Positions 26,209 through 34,515 of a stretch of 64,000 nt of DNA are shown piece after piece; position 1 is the first letter of the stretch; the number at the start of each line of letters is the position of its first letter. Where the stretch lies: the NCBI GenBank assembly GCA_022509165.1, contig JAFLTT010000004.1:145623-209622 (forward strand), in the 5' to 3' direction. This DNA comes from Muribaculaceae bacterium (lineage in GTDB: Bacteria > Bacteroidota > Bacteroidia > Bacteroidales > Muribaculaceae). The notes under the pieces were generated by a model that saw only the letters and a list, made by a program, of their open reading frames with translations, was not told where the DNA came from and did no database searches. Made by a program: the position numbers and the translations under genes.

Positions 26209-28581
26209 ATGAAAAAATCTTTACCCATTTTGGCATCATTATTGATCGCCACTCCGGTTACATTCGCAGCTGATATCGTCGCCAATATTCCGATGGAGAC
26301 TGATGGAACCGGAAAAATCAAATCAACCGACATTACAGTAAAGGGACGTCATACAGATGAAAATGTGGCCGGCGCCGTAGGAGATGCTCTGCGTCTTGAT
26401 GGTTACTCCACCTATGCCGAAGGGAGTATCGCAGATTTCACTCCCGCCGGAGCCTCATCCTTCTCTATATGGGTGGCTCCCGAGACTTATCCTATCGTGC
26501 AACACGATGTGGCTACAAATGAGAAAATACTCATAGCTGGAACTCTCGATGCCGCAGCAAAGAAGGGCTGGGGATTCACACTCGACAAGACCGGGAAATA
26601 TGCTTTCGAATATTATGCAGGAGGCGTAGCGGGACAAGTGCAGGCCTCAGATCTTCTGCCATGCTATGAATGGAGCTTCCTGGTGGCTGTGAACGATCCC
26701 TCTACATCTTCTATAGTTCTTTATAGAAACGGTGAACAGGTAGGCCGCGCCAACAGTCTTGGAAAGATAGGCAATGACTCAGCCGTGCTTACCATTGGTA
26801 TGAACAAAGGTGCCAGTTCACTCCTTTACAGTGAAAAAGCCTTCAACGGCCTTATCGACGATATCACTATATATGACGGAGCATTGACCGGCAATGAACT
26901 GGCCGCAACTCCTCAGAATGAAGCCGACCTCTCGATACCGGCTTCAAGATTTGAAACAGACCTTCTGCGTCCTAAGTATCATGGAATGCCGGGTGCAAAC
27001 TGGACAAATGAAAGCCATGGAATGACTTATTCAGATGGAAAGTATCATGTATACTTCCAAAAGAATGCAAATGGACCATATATGAGCCGTCTGCATTGGG
27101 GTCATATCTCGAGTGAGAATCTATATGACTGGACTGAAGAAAAGATAGCCATCGCCCCGGGTGAAGATTACGACATTAAGGGATGCTGGAGCGGCTGTGT
27201 ATTTACCGACAGTCAGATAACCGGTGATTTACCTAATATTCTTTATACCGGAGTAGATTATGCAAAGGCTTATATAGTACAAGCGCAACCTACCGATGAA
27301 ACATTGATTGACTGGGAGAAAAAAGGCAAAGTCATAGACGGTCGCCCCAATGGCCTGTCGGATGATTTCCGCGACCCTTATTTCTTCCGTAGCGGCAACA
27401 ATGCTTACATAATTGTGGGTACAGCGAAGGATGGAGTTGGAGCAGTGACTCTTCATAAATATACTCCCCTCACCAAGCGCTGGAGCAACGACGGTAAGAT
27501 TTTCTTTGCGGGTAAATCGGCTTCCGCACATGGCACTTTCTGGGAAATGCCGAATGTCACCCAGATGGAAAATGGCAAATGGCTCTTTACCTGCACACCA
27601 CAGGGCACCAACACCGGTGTTCACACTCTCTATTGGGTAGGTGATATAGCATCTGACGGAACTTTCGTGCCTGACACTGAAGATCCTTTAAGCCTGGAAC
27701 TGATAAGCCAGCAGGGTTACGGGCTTTTGTCGCCAACAATCTACCAGAAAGATGGAAAGACACTGATGCTCGGTATCGTGCCTGACAAACTTGCTACCAT
27801 CGACAACTGTAACCTGGGCTGGGCCCATACTTACTCTTTCCCTCGCGAGATCTCTCTTGATGAAAACGGGACATTGGTGCAGAAACCATTTTCAGGCCTG
27901 ACCGGACTCCGCTCAGACAATAAATTTGAGGCATCGAATTTTACTCTTGACGGTGTAAAAGCAATCGAAGGAGTAAAAGGTCGTCAGGTAGAAGTAAGAG
28001 GTGTGTTTACCGTAGGGAATGTGCCTTTCGGTATGAATCTGTTTAAAAACAGTAAGGGAGAGGCTTCCATTACTTATAATCCGGCTTCCAATAGACTTGA
28101 GGTGGATTTCACAGATCTTAACCGCATGGTGAATGACAACAATATTTATAACGGAAGATATACTTGCACTCTTCCTGTATCGCCGGAACCTGGCAGCGAC
28201 TTTGTCCTGGATGTATTTGCCGACGGGTCTGTACTTGATATCTTTGTAAATGATAAGTGGGCTACTTCGATGAGAGTTTATCCCACCGATAAAGATGCTG
28301 ATAATATCGAGGTATTTTCAGACGGCGGCAATGTAAATGTCAAGAATCTGTCGGCATGGGTGCTCCAAAGCACTTGGGAACCGGGAAGCGGTGAAACTAC
28401 TGACCCCAGCGATCCGGGTTCAGGCGGAATAGAGGAAATCATCGATACCTTGCCGGAATATGTGAATGTATACAATCTGAATGGCGTACTTGTAAAGAGA
28501 AATATCAAATCATCCGATATTCTGACTTCTCTGCCGAATGGAATTTATGTGATCAATTCCAAGAAGATAGCCATTCCGTAA
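26209..28581 (+). CDS. Secreted LamG + GH32 protein with variant catalytic motifs and C-terminal sorting module
   Basis: This 790-residue protein has a signal peptide ending VTFAADI with no lipobox. Residues 22-240 form a LamG-like concanavalin fold (FNGLIDDITIYDGAL). Residues 250-570 form a GH32 propeller, and a beta-sandwich follows (DVFADGSVLDIFVNDKW). The nucleophile motif reads WTNESHG, with Glu268 where WMNDPNG has Asp. RDP is intact (388-390) and the acid/base motif is WEMPNV (E446) instead of WECPDL. A DPSDPGSGG linker leads to a C-terminal sorting-type module (VNVYNLNGVLVKRNI...LPNGIYVI). It is last in the susC2 operon. It may be an exo-fructosidase with altered activity or a binding protein. 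Confidence 0.85.
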   Translation: MKKSLPILASLLIATPVTFAADIVANIPMETDGTGKIKSTDITVKGRHTDENVAGAVGDALRLDGYSTYAEGSIADFTPAGASSFSIWVAPETYPIVQHDVATNEKILIAGTLDAAAKKGWGFTLDKTGKYAFEYYAGGVAGQVQASDLLPCYEWSFLVAVNDPSTSSIVLYRNGEQVGRANSLGKIGNDSAVLTIGMNKGASSLLYSEKAFNGLIDDITIYDGALTGNELAATPQNEADLSIPASRFETDLLRPKYHGMPGANWTNESHGMTYSDGKYHVYFQKNANGPYMSRLHWGHISSENLYDWTEEKIAIAPGEDYDIKGCWSGCVFTDSQITGDLPNILYTGVDYAKAYIVQAQPTDETLIDWEKKGKVIDGRPNGLSDDFRDPYFFRSGNNAYIIVGTAKDGVGAVTLHKYTPLTKRWSNDGKIFFAGKSASAHGTFWEMPNVTQMENGKWLFTCTPQGTNTGVHTLYWVGDIASDGTFVPDTEDPLSLELISQQGYGLLSPTIYQKDGKTLMLGIVPDKLATIDNCNLGWAHTYSFPREISLDENGTLVQKPFSGLTGLRSDNKFEASNFTLDGVKAIEGVKGRQVEVRGVFTVGNVPFGMNLFKNSKGEASITYNPASNRLEVDFTDLNRMVNDNNIYNGRYTCTLPVSPEPGSDFVLDVFADGSVLDIFVNDKWATSMRVYPTDKDADNIEVFSDGGNVNVKNLSAWVLQSTWEPGSGETTDPSDPGSGGIEEIIDTLPEYVNVYNLNGVLVKRNIKSSDILTSLPNGIYVINSKKIAIP

Positions 28582-28630
28582 AATAGAAAGATTATTAAAT
28601 CGGGGTAAGTCCCCGGAGAGTTAAATACAC

Positions 28631-28671
28631 TGCAGGCTGTTGAATATTCAATTCAGCAGCCTGCAATTTTT
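28631..28671 (+). terminator. Terminator of the susC2 operon
   Basis: Arms TGCAGGCTGTTGAAT (28631-28645) and ATTCAGCAGCCTGCA (28651-28665) pair fully with one G-T, loop of 5, then TTTTT at 28667-28671. Confidence 0.85.
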
Positions 28672-28688
28672 AAGGGTCTATATAAGTT

Positions 28689-29660
28689 TCAGAAGGAAGA
28701 ACGGAGTCGTACTTCTGTATCGGTTACTTCCAGTTCTACTTTGGCCCCGATAGTAAGCGGAAGATTAAGGTCGGTGTGCCCGACAGGGAAATTATACACA
28801 ATAGGTATGGAAGATGTAGTGATAGTATGGCTCACAAAATCGAAGAGCATCTCTTCCATTGTGTCGAAATTTCTATCAGATTTATATTCTGTGAACTGAC
28901 CGAAAATGATTCCTTTTACCCTTGGGAGGGATCCGTTGATAATCATTCGCCACAGCATACGGTTAACCTTATATATCGGCTCGGCAATATCTTCAAAGAA
29001 TAGAATAACACCCTCTTTATTATTGTCATTTCCGGAGTCAAGGATATCTATGGGGGTACCTGCGAGATCGGTGAGCACTGCCATGTTGCCACCTTTCAGA
29101 ATTCCGGAGGTCTTACCCGGGTTATTATATTTATGAGAGGGAAGGGTGTAATCAAACCTACCTCCGTTCCCAAGCATTTTGAATAGCGCTAAAGTGCATG
29201 GATCATCAGCAGGTTGTGTGGCAAGGTGTTTGGCCATTGGTGCATGGAGAGATGCTACACCGGAGGAATAGAATAAGGCATGAAGGGCCGAGATATCAGA
29301 AAAACCTATCAGCCATTTTGGATTCTTAGATATCAGGCTACAGGGTAAATTGGGGATAAGCTGGCAACATCCATATCCCCCTCGGGTACATAAAATCGCT
29401 TTGTAATCCTGATTATCTAAAGCCTCCACGATATCCATGAGTCTCTCTGCCTTTGAGGCTGCGAAAGAACCGCTGACATGGCCCAGGGCATAAGGCATCA
29501 GTTCGGGCTCGTATCCAAATTCCATGATACGTTGCATGGCTCCGTAGACATATTCGGCCTTCACCTCAGATGCCGGAGAAATGAGAGCAATGCGGTCGCC
29601 CTTATTAAGAGGTTCCGGATATATTATCGGTTGAGTCAAGAAAGAAGATTGACAATCCAT
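28689..29660 (-). CDS. ldcA: LD-carboxypeptidase (peptidase family S66)
   Basis: This 323-residue enzyme would remove the terminal D-alanine from muropeptides in peptidoglycan recycling. GDRIALISPASEV near residue 20 and ILCTRGGYGCCQLIP near 90 are family motifs. The catalytic triad can be placed at Ser in IGFSDISALH, Glu in ILFFEDIAEP and His in FPVGHTDLNLPLTIG. No signal peptide is seen, so it is cytoplasmic as usual. It ends just beyond the susC2-operon terminator (convergent). Confidence 0.88.
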   Translation of the reverse strand: MDCQSSFLTQPIIYPEPLNKGDRIALISPASEVKAEYVYGAMQRIMEFGYEPELMPYALGHVSGSFAASKAERLMDIVEALDNQDYKAILCTRGGYGCCQLIPNLPCSLISKNPKWLIGFSDISALHALFYSSGVASLHAPMAKHLATQPADDPCTLALFKMLGNGGRFDYTLPSHKYNNPGKTSGILKGGNMAVLTDLAGTPIDILDSGNDNNKEGVILFFEDIAEPIYKVNRMLWRMIINGSLPRVKGIIFGQFTEYKSDRNFDTMEEMLFDFVSHTITTSSIPIVYNFPVGHTDLNLPLTIGAKVELEVTDTEVRLRSSF

Positions 29661-29689
29661 GAGTGATGTTTTGACAGATACCCTTATTT

Positions 29690-30478
29690 TTATGCAACCT
29701 GTACCGGTATGCCGGTGGCATTCTCTATTTTCTCACCGATTTTCTCCAGCTCTTCCTTACTTACTTTCACCAGTTTCTCCTCCGGAGTGGAACGGTCGAG
29801 ACTGTAAATCATGATTTCCCGGGGTTTTATCTCCTTATATGCCTTTATCAAAGCATCTATCTCCTGAGGTGTAGTATTGTCGATAGGCTTACCGTCATGT
29901 TCGCCACGAAGGAACATGGTCTGGATAATGCCTGAACCGGCAAATTGCTTAAGTCCTTCTACCACCTTATCAACTGTGAAGGAGGGGGAAGTTGGTCGAT
30001 CGATAATCTGCATGGTTTCTTCCACAGCTGAGTCAAGCTTCAGGATATTATTGTCGACCTCTTTCAATGCATTGGCTACAGCGGGAGTGAAAATCTTTGT
30101 GGAATTAGTAAGTACGGATACTTTGGCATTCGGGTAGAATTCATTGCGCAACGCCAGCACATCCTCTATTATTCCCGGGAAGTCGGGATGAAGGGTAGGT
30201 TCGCCGTTACCGGAGAAAGTTATTACGTCAAGAGGTTCTCCTTTTTCTTTCATCCCGATAAGTTTGGAACGCAACTGTTCCTTTACCTTTTCGCGAAGTG
30301 GCAGACCGGAAGAGCCTTTGCCTTGCGAATTATAGCCCGCTTCACAATATAGGCAATCGAATGAACATACCTTACCGTCGTTGGGGCTCAGGTTGATTCC
30401 AAGTGACACACCCAGTCTACGGCTATGTATAGGGCCGAATATAGTGCTGTGAAATAAGACTTTCTGATTTTTACCCAT
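29690..30478 (-). CDS. Radical SAM protein (COG0731-like)
   Basis: The product is 262 residues. The cluster motif CSFDCLYCEAG (C-x3-C-x2-C) near residue 38 binds a 4Fe-4S cluster and SAM. IHSRRLGVSLGINLSP before it and VITFSGNGEPTLHPDF after it match the COG0731 group related to wyosine-type tRNA enzymes. The true substrate in bacteria is not established, so I do not assign one. It is the same strand as and close behind the LD-carboxypeptidase gene's upstream side (29-base gap), so cotranscription is possible. Confidence 0.82.
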   Translation of the reverse strand: MGKNQKVLFHSTIFGPIHSRRLGVSLGINLSPNDGKVCSFDCLYCEAGYNSQGKGSSGLPLREKVKEQLRSKLIGMKEKGEPLDVITFSGNGEPTLHPDFPGIIEDVLALRNEFYPNAKVSVLTNSTKIFTPAVANALKEVDNNILKLDSAVEETMQIIDRPTSPSFTVDKVVEGLKQFAGSGIIQTMFLRGEHDGKPIDNTTPQEIDALIKAYKEIKPREIMIYSLDRSTPEEKLVKVSKEELEKIGEKIENATGIPVQVA

Positions 30479-30532
30479 ATTCCCGAATATTTACTTAACC
30501 GGAGCGAATTTAATGGAAAAAAGATTATTGCC

Positions 30533-30567
30533 CAAAAAAGAGGCGTGATTCCAAACGAACCACGCCT
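30533..30567 (-). terminator. Terminator of the 2-oxoacid oxidoreductase operon
   Basis: Read on the minus strand, AGGCGTGGTT pairs with AATCACGCCT (10 bp, one G-T) around a 7-base loop, followed by CTTTTTTGG. It starts 22 bases past the gamma-subunit stop. Confidence 0.85.
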
Positions 30568-30589
30568 TGTTTCAAAGCTTGCAGAAAGA

Positions 30590-31138
30590 TTAGTTTTCAG
30601 GATTCACAAGGCTCCTGCCTTTCTTGATTGCATTGATATTCATAGGTATCATGTGGTGATAACGCTCGGGGAGTGATTTTGCGAGTCCTAACTCCACATG
30701 CTCCTGCTGCAGTTCATAAGGCATAGCCTTAATCAATGCACCCATCACTACCATGTTGTAAGCCTTGGGATTACCGAATTCCATAGTTGCAGAGATAGCA
30801 TCGATAGGATATATGGTGATGTCGGTGCGTGTGGGAGGCTTATGTATACCATTTGTATCATAAATCAGGATACCTCCAGGCTTAACTTTCGGGGCAAATT
30901 TGTCAAGGCTTTGCTGATTGAGTGCAATCACTATGTCGTAAGCATCCAGCACAGGTGATGATATTTTCTCATCCGAGAGTATCACAGTGACATTGGCTGT
31001 GCCGCCACGCTGTTCCGGACCATAAGCCGGAAACCATGTAACTTCTTTATTGTCCATCAAGCCCGAGTAAGCCAGAATCTTGCCCATAGACAAAACACCC
31101 TGACCGCCGAAGCCTGCTATAATAATTTCTTCCTTCAT
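30590..31138 (-). CDS. 2-oxoacid:ferredoxin oxidoreductase, gamma subunit
   Basis: This 182-residue protein opens with EEIIIAGFGGQGVLSMGKILAYSG, the signature of the gamma (KorC/VorC) subunit; TWFPAYGPEQRGGTANVTV is also typical. It would complete a four-subunit complex that converts a 2-oxoacid and CoA to acyl-CoA with reduction of ferredoxin. It starts 2 bases after the beta subunit gene ends and is the last gene of the operon before a terminator. Confidence 0.92.
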   Translation of the reverse strand: MKEEIIIAGFGGQGVLSMGKILAYSGLMDNKEVTWFPAYGPEQRGGTANVTVILSDEKISSPVLDAYDIVIALNQQSLDKFAPKVKPGGILIYDTNGIHKPPTRTDITIYPIDAISATMEFGNPKAYNMVVMGALIKAMPYELQQEHVELGLAKSLPERYHHMIPMNINAIKKGRSLVNPEN

Positions 31139-31140
31139 GA

Positions 31141-31902
31141 TTATTCGTTTTTAAGGTCGCCCAGAGGGTATTTCGGGAACATATTATCCACCATCCAGTT
31201 GTTGGCTTGTTCGGGGGTCATTTTCCATCCGGAGTTGCAAGTAGAAACTATTTCCACTACAGAGGTACCCTTCTTATCGAGGGAATTTTGGAAAGCCTTT
31301 TTCAAGGCAGCCTTAGCTTTTCTCACAGCAGCGGGGGTATGCACTGCCTGACGTGTGACATAGCATGTGCCGTCGAGGAGTTTCATCAGCTCAGTGATCT
31401 CCAGAGGATGTCCGTTGAGGTCTACGCGTCTGCCGTAAGGAGTGGTGGAGGTCTTTTGACCCAGCAGCGTTGTCGGAGCCATCTGCCCGCCGGTCATACC
31501 ATAAATAGCGTTGTTGATAAAAATCATCACAATGTTTTCGCCTCTGTTTGCTGCATGGATACTTTCAGCAGTTCCAATAGCGGCCATATCTCCGTCACCT
31601 TGATAAGTGAAGACCGTATTGTCGGGCCATAGACGTTTGATGCCGGTAGCCACTGCGGGTGCACGGCCATGGGCAGCTTCCACCCAGTCTACGTCGATAT
31701 AGTTATATGCGAATACTGCACAACCCACCGGAGAGACACCTACCGTAGTTTCTGTAAGACCCATTTCATGTATCACCTCAGCCACGAGTTTATGCACCAC
31801 GCCATGGCTGCATCCCGGACAATAATGCATATCAGTTTCATCCAGAAGCACCGGTGAACTGTATACCTTGTTTTCTTCTCTAATTATTTCCTTGATTTCC
31901 AT
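31141..31902 (-). CDS. 2-oxoacid:ferredoxin oxidoreductase, beta (thiamine diphosphate) subunit
   Basis: The product is 253 residues. HYCPGCSHGVVHKL near residue 27 and the diphosphate-binding TYQGDGDMAAIGTAE...NIVMIFINNAIYGMTGGQ segment (GDG...NN) are the thiamine diphosphate motif. ATGIKRLWPDN is typical of the KorB group. The operon order ferredoxin-alpha-beta-gamma fits the branched-chain or 2-oxoglutarate type; the substrate cannot be told from sequence alone. Confidence 0.92.
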   Translation of the reverse strand: MEIKEIIREENKVYSSPVLLDETDMHYCPGCSHGVVHKLVAEVIHEMGLTETTVGVSPVGCAVFAYNYIDVDWVEAAHGRAPAVATGIKRLWPDNTVFTYQGDGDMAAIGTAESIHAANRGENIVMIFINNAIYGMTGGQMAPTTLLGQKTSTTPYGRRVDLNGHPLEITELMKLLDGTCYVTRQAVHTPAAVRKAKAALKKAFQNSLDKKGTSVVEIVSTCNSGWKMTPEQANNWMVDNMFPKYPLGDLKNE

Positions 31903-31909
31903 GGCTGAA

Positions 31910-33001
31910 TCATTTTTCCGGGTTAATTAATTTCTGTTCCAGAGCCTGCACTATCTCTGTGGGACTTGGTATGATACCTCCAAGGCGACCGAAATGTTTT
32001 ACCGGCAGACTGTCGTGGACAGAAAGACGTACATCTTCAATCATTTGTCCGGCATTGAGTTCTACCACCAGCACACCCTTCTTATCCTTTGCTGCCTTTT
32101 CAAGAGCATCGATGGGATAGGGCCAGAGAGTTATGGGGCGGAATATGCCTACCTTAATGCCTTTCTCTTCGGCTATTTCCTTGGCCTTCTCGCAAATTCG
32201 GGCTACGGAACCGAAGGATACTATCAGATAATCGGCATTATCCACATCTTTTTCCTCCCATCTGGGTTCATTCTTTTCTATTTCACGGTACACGGCCTGC
32301 AGACGGTGATTGTTGACTTCCATCCTGGCGGGGTCCATCTCAAGCGATGTCACCACATTTCTTTTTCTGAGGCCCGTACGCCCTGTGGCTGCCCAGGGAC
32401 ATTGAGCCTTCACCTCTTCATCAGTGCGACGCGGCCTTTGCTCCGGAAGCACTACCTTTTCCATCATCTGACCCACGATACCGTCGGCAAGAATCATAGT
32501 GGGAGTGAGGTATTTGAAAGAAAGGTCGAAACCTAAGGTTACAAAATCCACCATTTCCTGTACAGAAGATGGAGCGAGCACTATCAGGTGATAGTCGCCG
32601 TGACCGCCTCCTTTTGTGGCCTGGAAATAATCGGCCTGCGAAGGCTGGATGGTACCAAGTCCGGGTCCTCCGCGCATTACGTTGAGTATTAAAGCCGGCA
32701 ATTGAGCTGCCGCTATATAAGATATACCTTCCTGCTTGAGGCTTATTCCCGGAGAGGAGGAGGATGTCATCACTGCTTTACCGGTAGCGGCACCACCATA
32801 TACCATGTTGATTGCAGCCACCTCCGATTCAGCCTGAAGCACAACCATGCCGGTTGTCTCCCATGGCATTTCAGCCTGAAGGGTCTCAAGCACTTCACTC
32901 TGTGGGGTGATAGGATATCCGAAATATCCGTCGCAGCCATATCGGATGGCTGCTAAAGCCACAGCTTCATTTCCCTTCATTAATTTTACTTCCCCTTTCA
33001 T
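31910..33001 (-). CDS. vorB: 2-oxoacid:ferredoxin oxidoreductase, alpha subunit (VorB/KorA family)
   Basis: The product is 363 residues. LMKGNEAVALAAIRYGCDGYFGYPITPQSEV is the N-terminal pyruvate:ferredoxin oxidoreductase domain, and MTSSSSPGISLKQEGISY a conserved loop. The C-terminal transketolase-like part includes YLIVSFGSVARICEKA and VEVELNAGQM-like sequence (VLVVELNAGQM). Proteins of this type in Bacteroides are usually named VorB (3-methyl-2-oxobutanoate), although 2-oxoglutarate is also proposed. It lies 48 bases after the ferredoxin gene and 7 before the beta gene. Confidence 0.9.
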   Translation of the reverse strand: MKGEVKLMKGNEAVALAAIRYGCDGYFGYPITPQSEVLETLQAEMPWETTGMVVLQAESEVAAINMVYGGAATGKAVMTSSSSPGISLKQEGISYIAAAQLPALILNVMRGGPGLGTIQPSQADYFQATKGGGHGDYHLIVLAPSSVQEMVDFVTLGFDLSFKYLTPTMILADGIVGQMMEKVVLPEQRPRRTDEEVKAQCPWAATGRTGLRKRNVVTSLEMDPARMEVNNHRLQAVYREIEKNEPRWEEKDVDNADYLIVSFGSVARICEKAKEIAEEKGIKVGIFRPITLWPYPIDALEKAAKDKKGVLVVELNAGQMIEDVRLSVHDSLPVKHFGRLGGIIPSPTEIVQALEQKLINPEK

Positions 33002-33049
33002 AAAATAGGTGTCTTAAATAGTATTGATTAAGGAAAAATAATTCAGGTA

Positions 33050-33283
33050 TTATTCGTCTACTTTAACTCTGAAGACCTCAATACATGCATCGGGACACAC
33101 CCAAGCACATGAAGTGCATCCCGTACAGTTATCAGGTTGCTTCATATAGGCGAAATGATACCCCCTGTCGTTAACTTCATGAGGTTGCAATGCCAGGGTA
33201 TCGGTAGGACAAGCCACCACGCAAAGATTGCAACCCTTGCAACGGGCAATATTGACCGTTACGGCGCCTTTTACTTTAGCCAT
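33050..33283 (-). CDS. 2x[4Fe-4S] ferredoxin subunit of the 2-oxoacid oxidoreductase
   Basis: This 77-residue protein has two full cluster motifs, CKGCNLCVVACP and CTGCTSCAWVCP. It is the delta subunit or electron acceptor of the complex encoded downstream. The MITE-like element begins 15 bases before its ATG, so the native upstream region has been displaced or replaced. Confidence 0.9.
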   Translation of the reverse strand: MAKVKGAVTVNIARCKGCNLCVVACPTDTLALQPHEVNDRGYHFAYMKQPDNCTGCTSCAWVCPDACIEVFRVKVDE

Positions 33284-33298
33284 TATTTATGTTTTTAA

Positions 33299-33667
33299 AG
33301 AGCCCGTTCCCCAATTTATGTTAGAATTTAGGCGATGGGATGTCATGCAGATTTGTTCGCGCAGCGAGGGAGCAATGGGGTTCCATTGTGACCGACGCAA
33401 GCGGACAAAGATGCGTGGCAGACCATCGGACAAAAGTAATATAACATAACTGACTCACGAGCCTTGTTTATCTGTTAATCAATGTTGATAATTTCTATTG
33501 AAATATTATAATTAATTGTTTTTTAAATTAGTTTTGCCTCACATCTCTCGGGTGCTTTTTATGTTGGTTTTCAGTCACAATGGAACCCCATTGCTCCTTC
33601 AATCCAACCTAAAAATCCCTCCGAGATATGTGCCCTAAATTTTAACCTAAATTGGGGAACGGGCTCT
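33299..33667 (-). mobile_element. MITE-like non-coding element, copy 2 (369 bp)
   Basis: This is the inverted counterpart of 5336-5703, with the same AGAGCCCGTTCCCC ends and the same internal palindromic segments. The two copies can be followed base by base along their length with scattered substitutions. The left flank is AA and the right flank TA, so a target duplication is not clear here. Its right end encodes the last residues and stop of the sirtuin, and its left end abuts the ferredoxin gene. Confidence 0.8.
33431..33438 (-). promoter_or_regulatory. Possible outward -7 box inside MITE copy 2
   Basis: TACTTTTG on the minus strand matches TAnnTTTG and points to the ferredoxin gene. Copy 1 has TACCTTTG at the matching place. 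No -33 TTTG is visible, so activity is uncertain. Confidence 0.3.
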
Positions 33668-34357
33668 TAGAATATCTTCCAGAATTTTCATGCCCTCGGT
33701 AGCCTTTGCCTTGATTACGTGCACCTGGGGCGATAGGATAGTGATATCGGCAGGATTCGGATCGATATAATAAATCGGAATCCCGGGTCTCACATAATGT
33801 AGAAGCCCGGCTGCCGGATATACATTAAGTGACGTGCCTATTACAACAAAGATATCGGCATCATGCACCCATTCGGCAGCCAGTTCCATATTTGGCACCG
33901 GCTCCTGGAAGAATACGATATGGGGCCTCATGTAATCACCGTTTTTACCTTTAGTTTCAGGGCACGATTCAAGATGCTCCATGTCCAGACTTTCGACATA
34001 GTCGGGTCGTGACACCGAACGAAGTTTCATCAGTTCGCCGTGAAGGTGCAGAATCTTGGAAGAGCCGGCACGCTCATGCAGGTCGTCTACATTCTGGGTG
34101 ATCACATATACATCGAAATCTTCCTCCAGTTCGGCAAGTATTTTGTGGGCAGCATTGGGCTGTTTGTCCACCAGATCTTTTCTGCGGGCATTATAGAACT
34201 CATGTACAAGTCTGGGATTTTTGCGGAAACCGTCGGCAGAGCAAACTTCCATCACAGGATAGTTTTCCCATAAGCCGCCGGCATCCCGGAAGGTAGATAT
34301 GCCGCTTTCGGCACTAATGCCTGCCCCGGAAGATATTACGAGTCTGGGTTTATTCAT
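33647..34357 (-). CDS. Sirtuin-type NAD-dependent protein deacylase without zinc cysteines
   Basis: The product is 236 residues from the ATG at 34357, whose next residues NKPRLVISSGAGISAESG form the usual N-terminus; a frame extension to 34405 lacks family sequence. NAD-binding motifs are GAGISAESGISTFRD and TQNVDDLHERAG, and catalytic His is in LHLHGEL. The zinc ribbon's four Cys are absent: the segment between LHGEL and RPHIVFFQEPVP has a single Cys, as in a class of Bacteroidetes sirtuins. The final residues (about RARSPI) and the TAG stop come from the end of the adjacent mobile element. Confidence 0.85.
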   Translation of the reverse strand: MNKPRLVISSGAGISAESGISTFRDAGGLWENYPVMEVCSADGFRKNPRLVHEFYNARRKDLVDKQPNAAHKILAELEEDFDVYVITQNVDDLHERAGSSKILHLHGELMKLRSVSRPDYVESLDMEHLESCPETKGKNGDYMRPHIVFFQEPVPNMELAAEWVHDADIFVVIGTSLNVYPAAGLLHYVRPGIPIYYIDPNPADITILSPQVHVIKAKATEGMKILEDILRARSPI

Positions 34358-34462
34358 GGTATTACTTTTTTGCGAATATAAAGAAAAATCCAATATTTCC
34401 AACAATAGTGCACGTTAAACGTAAACTGTGCATACGAAGATGAGAAAAAATTGTCAGGAATG

Positions 34463-34494
34463 TTTGGGATAAATATCTGGGTGTAATAATTTTG
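34463..34494 (+). promoter_or_regulatory. Promoter of the RND efflux operon
   Basis: TTTG (34463-34466), 20 bases, then TAATTTTG (34487-34494): a full-consensus Bacteroidetes promoter. Transcription should start near 34501, which excludes the in-frame ATG at 34492 and supports the ATG at 34516 for the first gene. Confidence 0.75.
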
Positions 34495-34515
34495 CATTAC
34501 CCAATCTCTAAGAAC

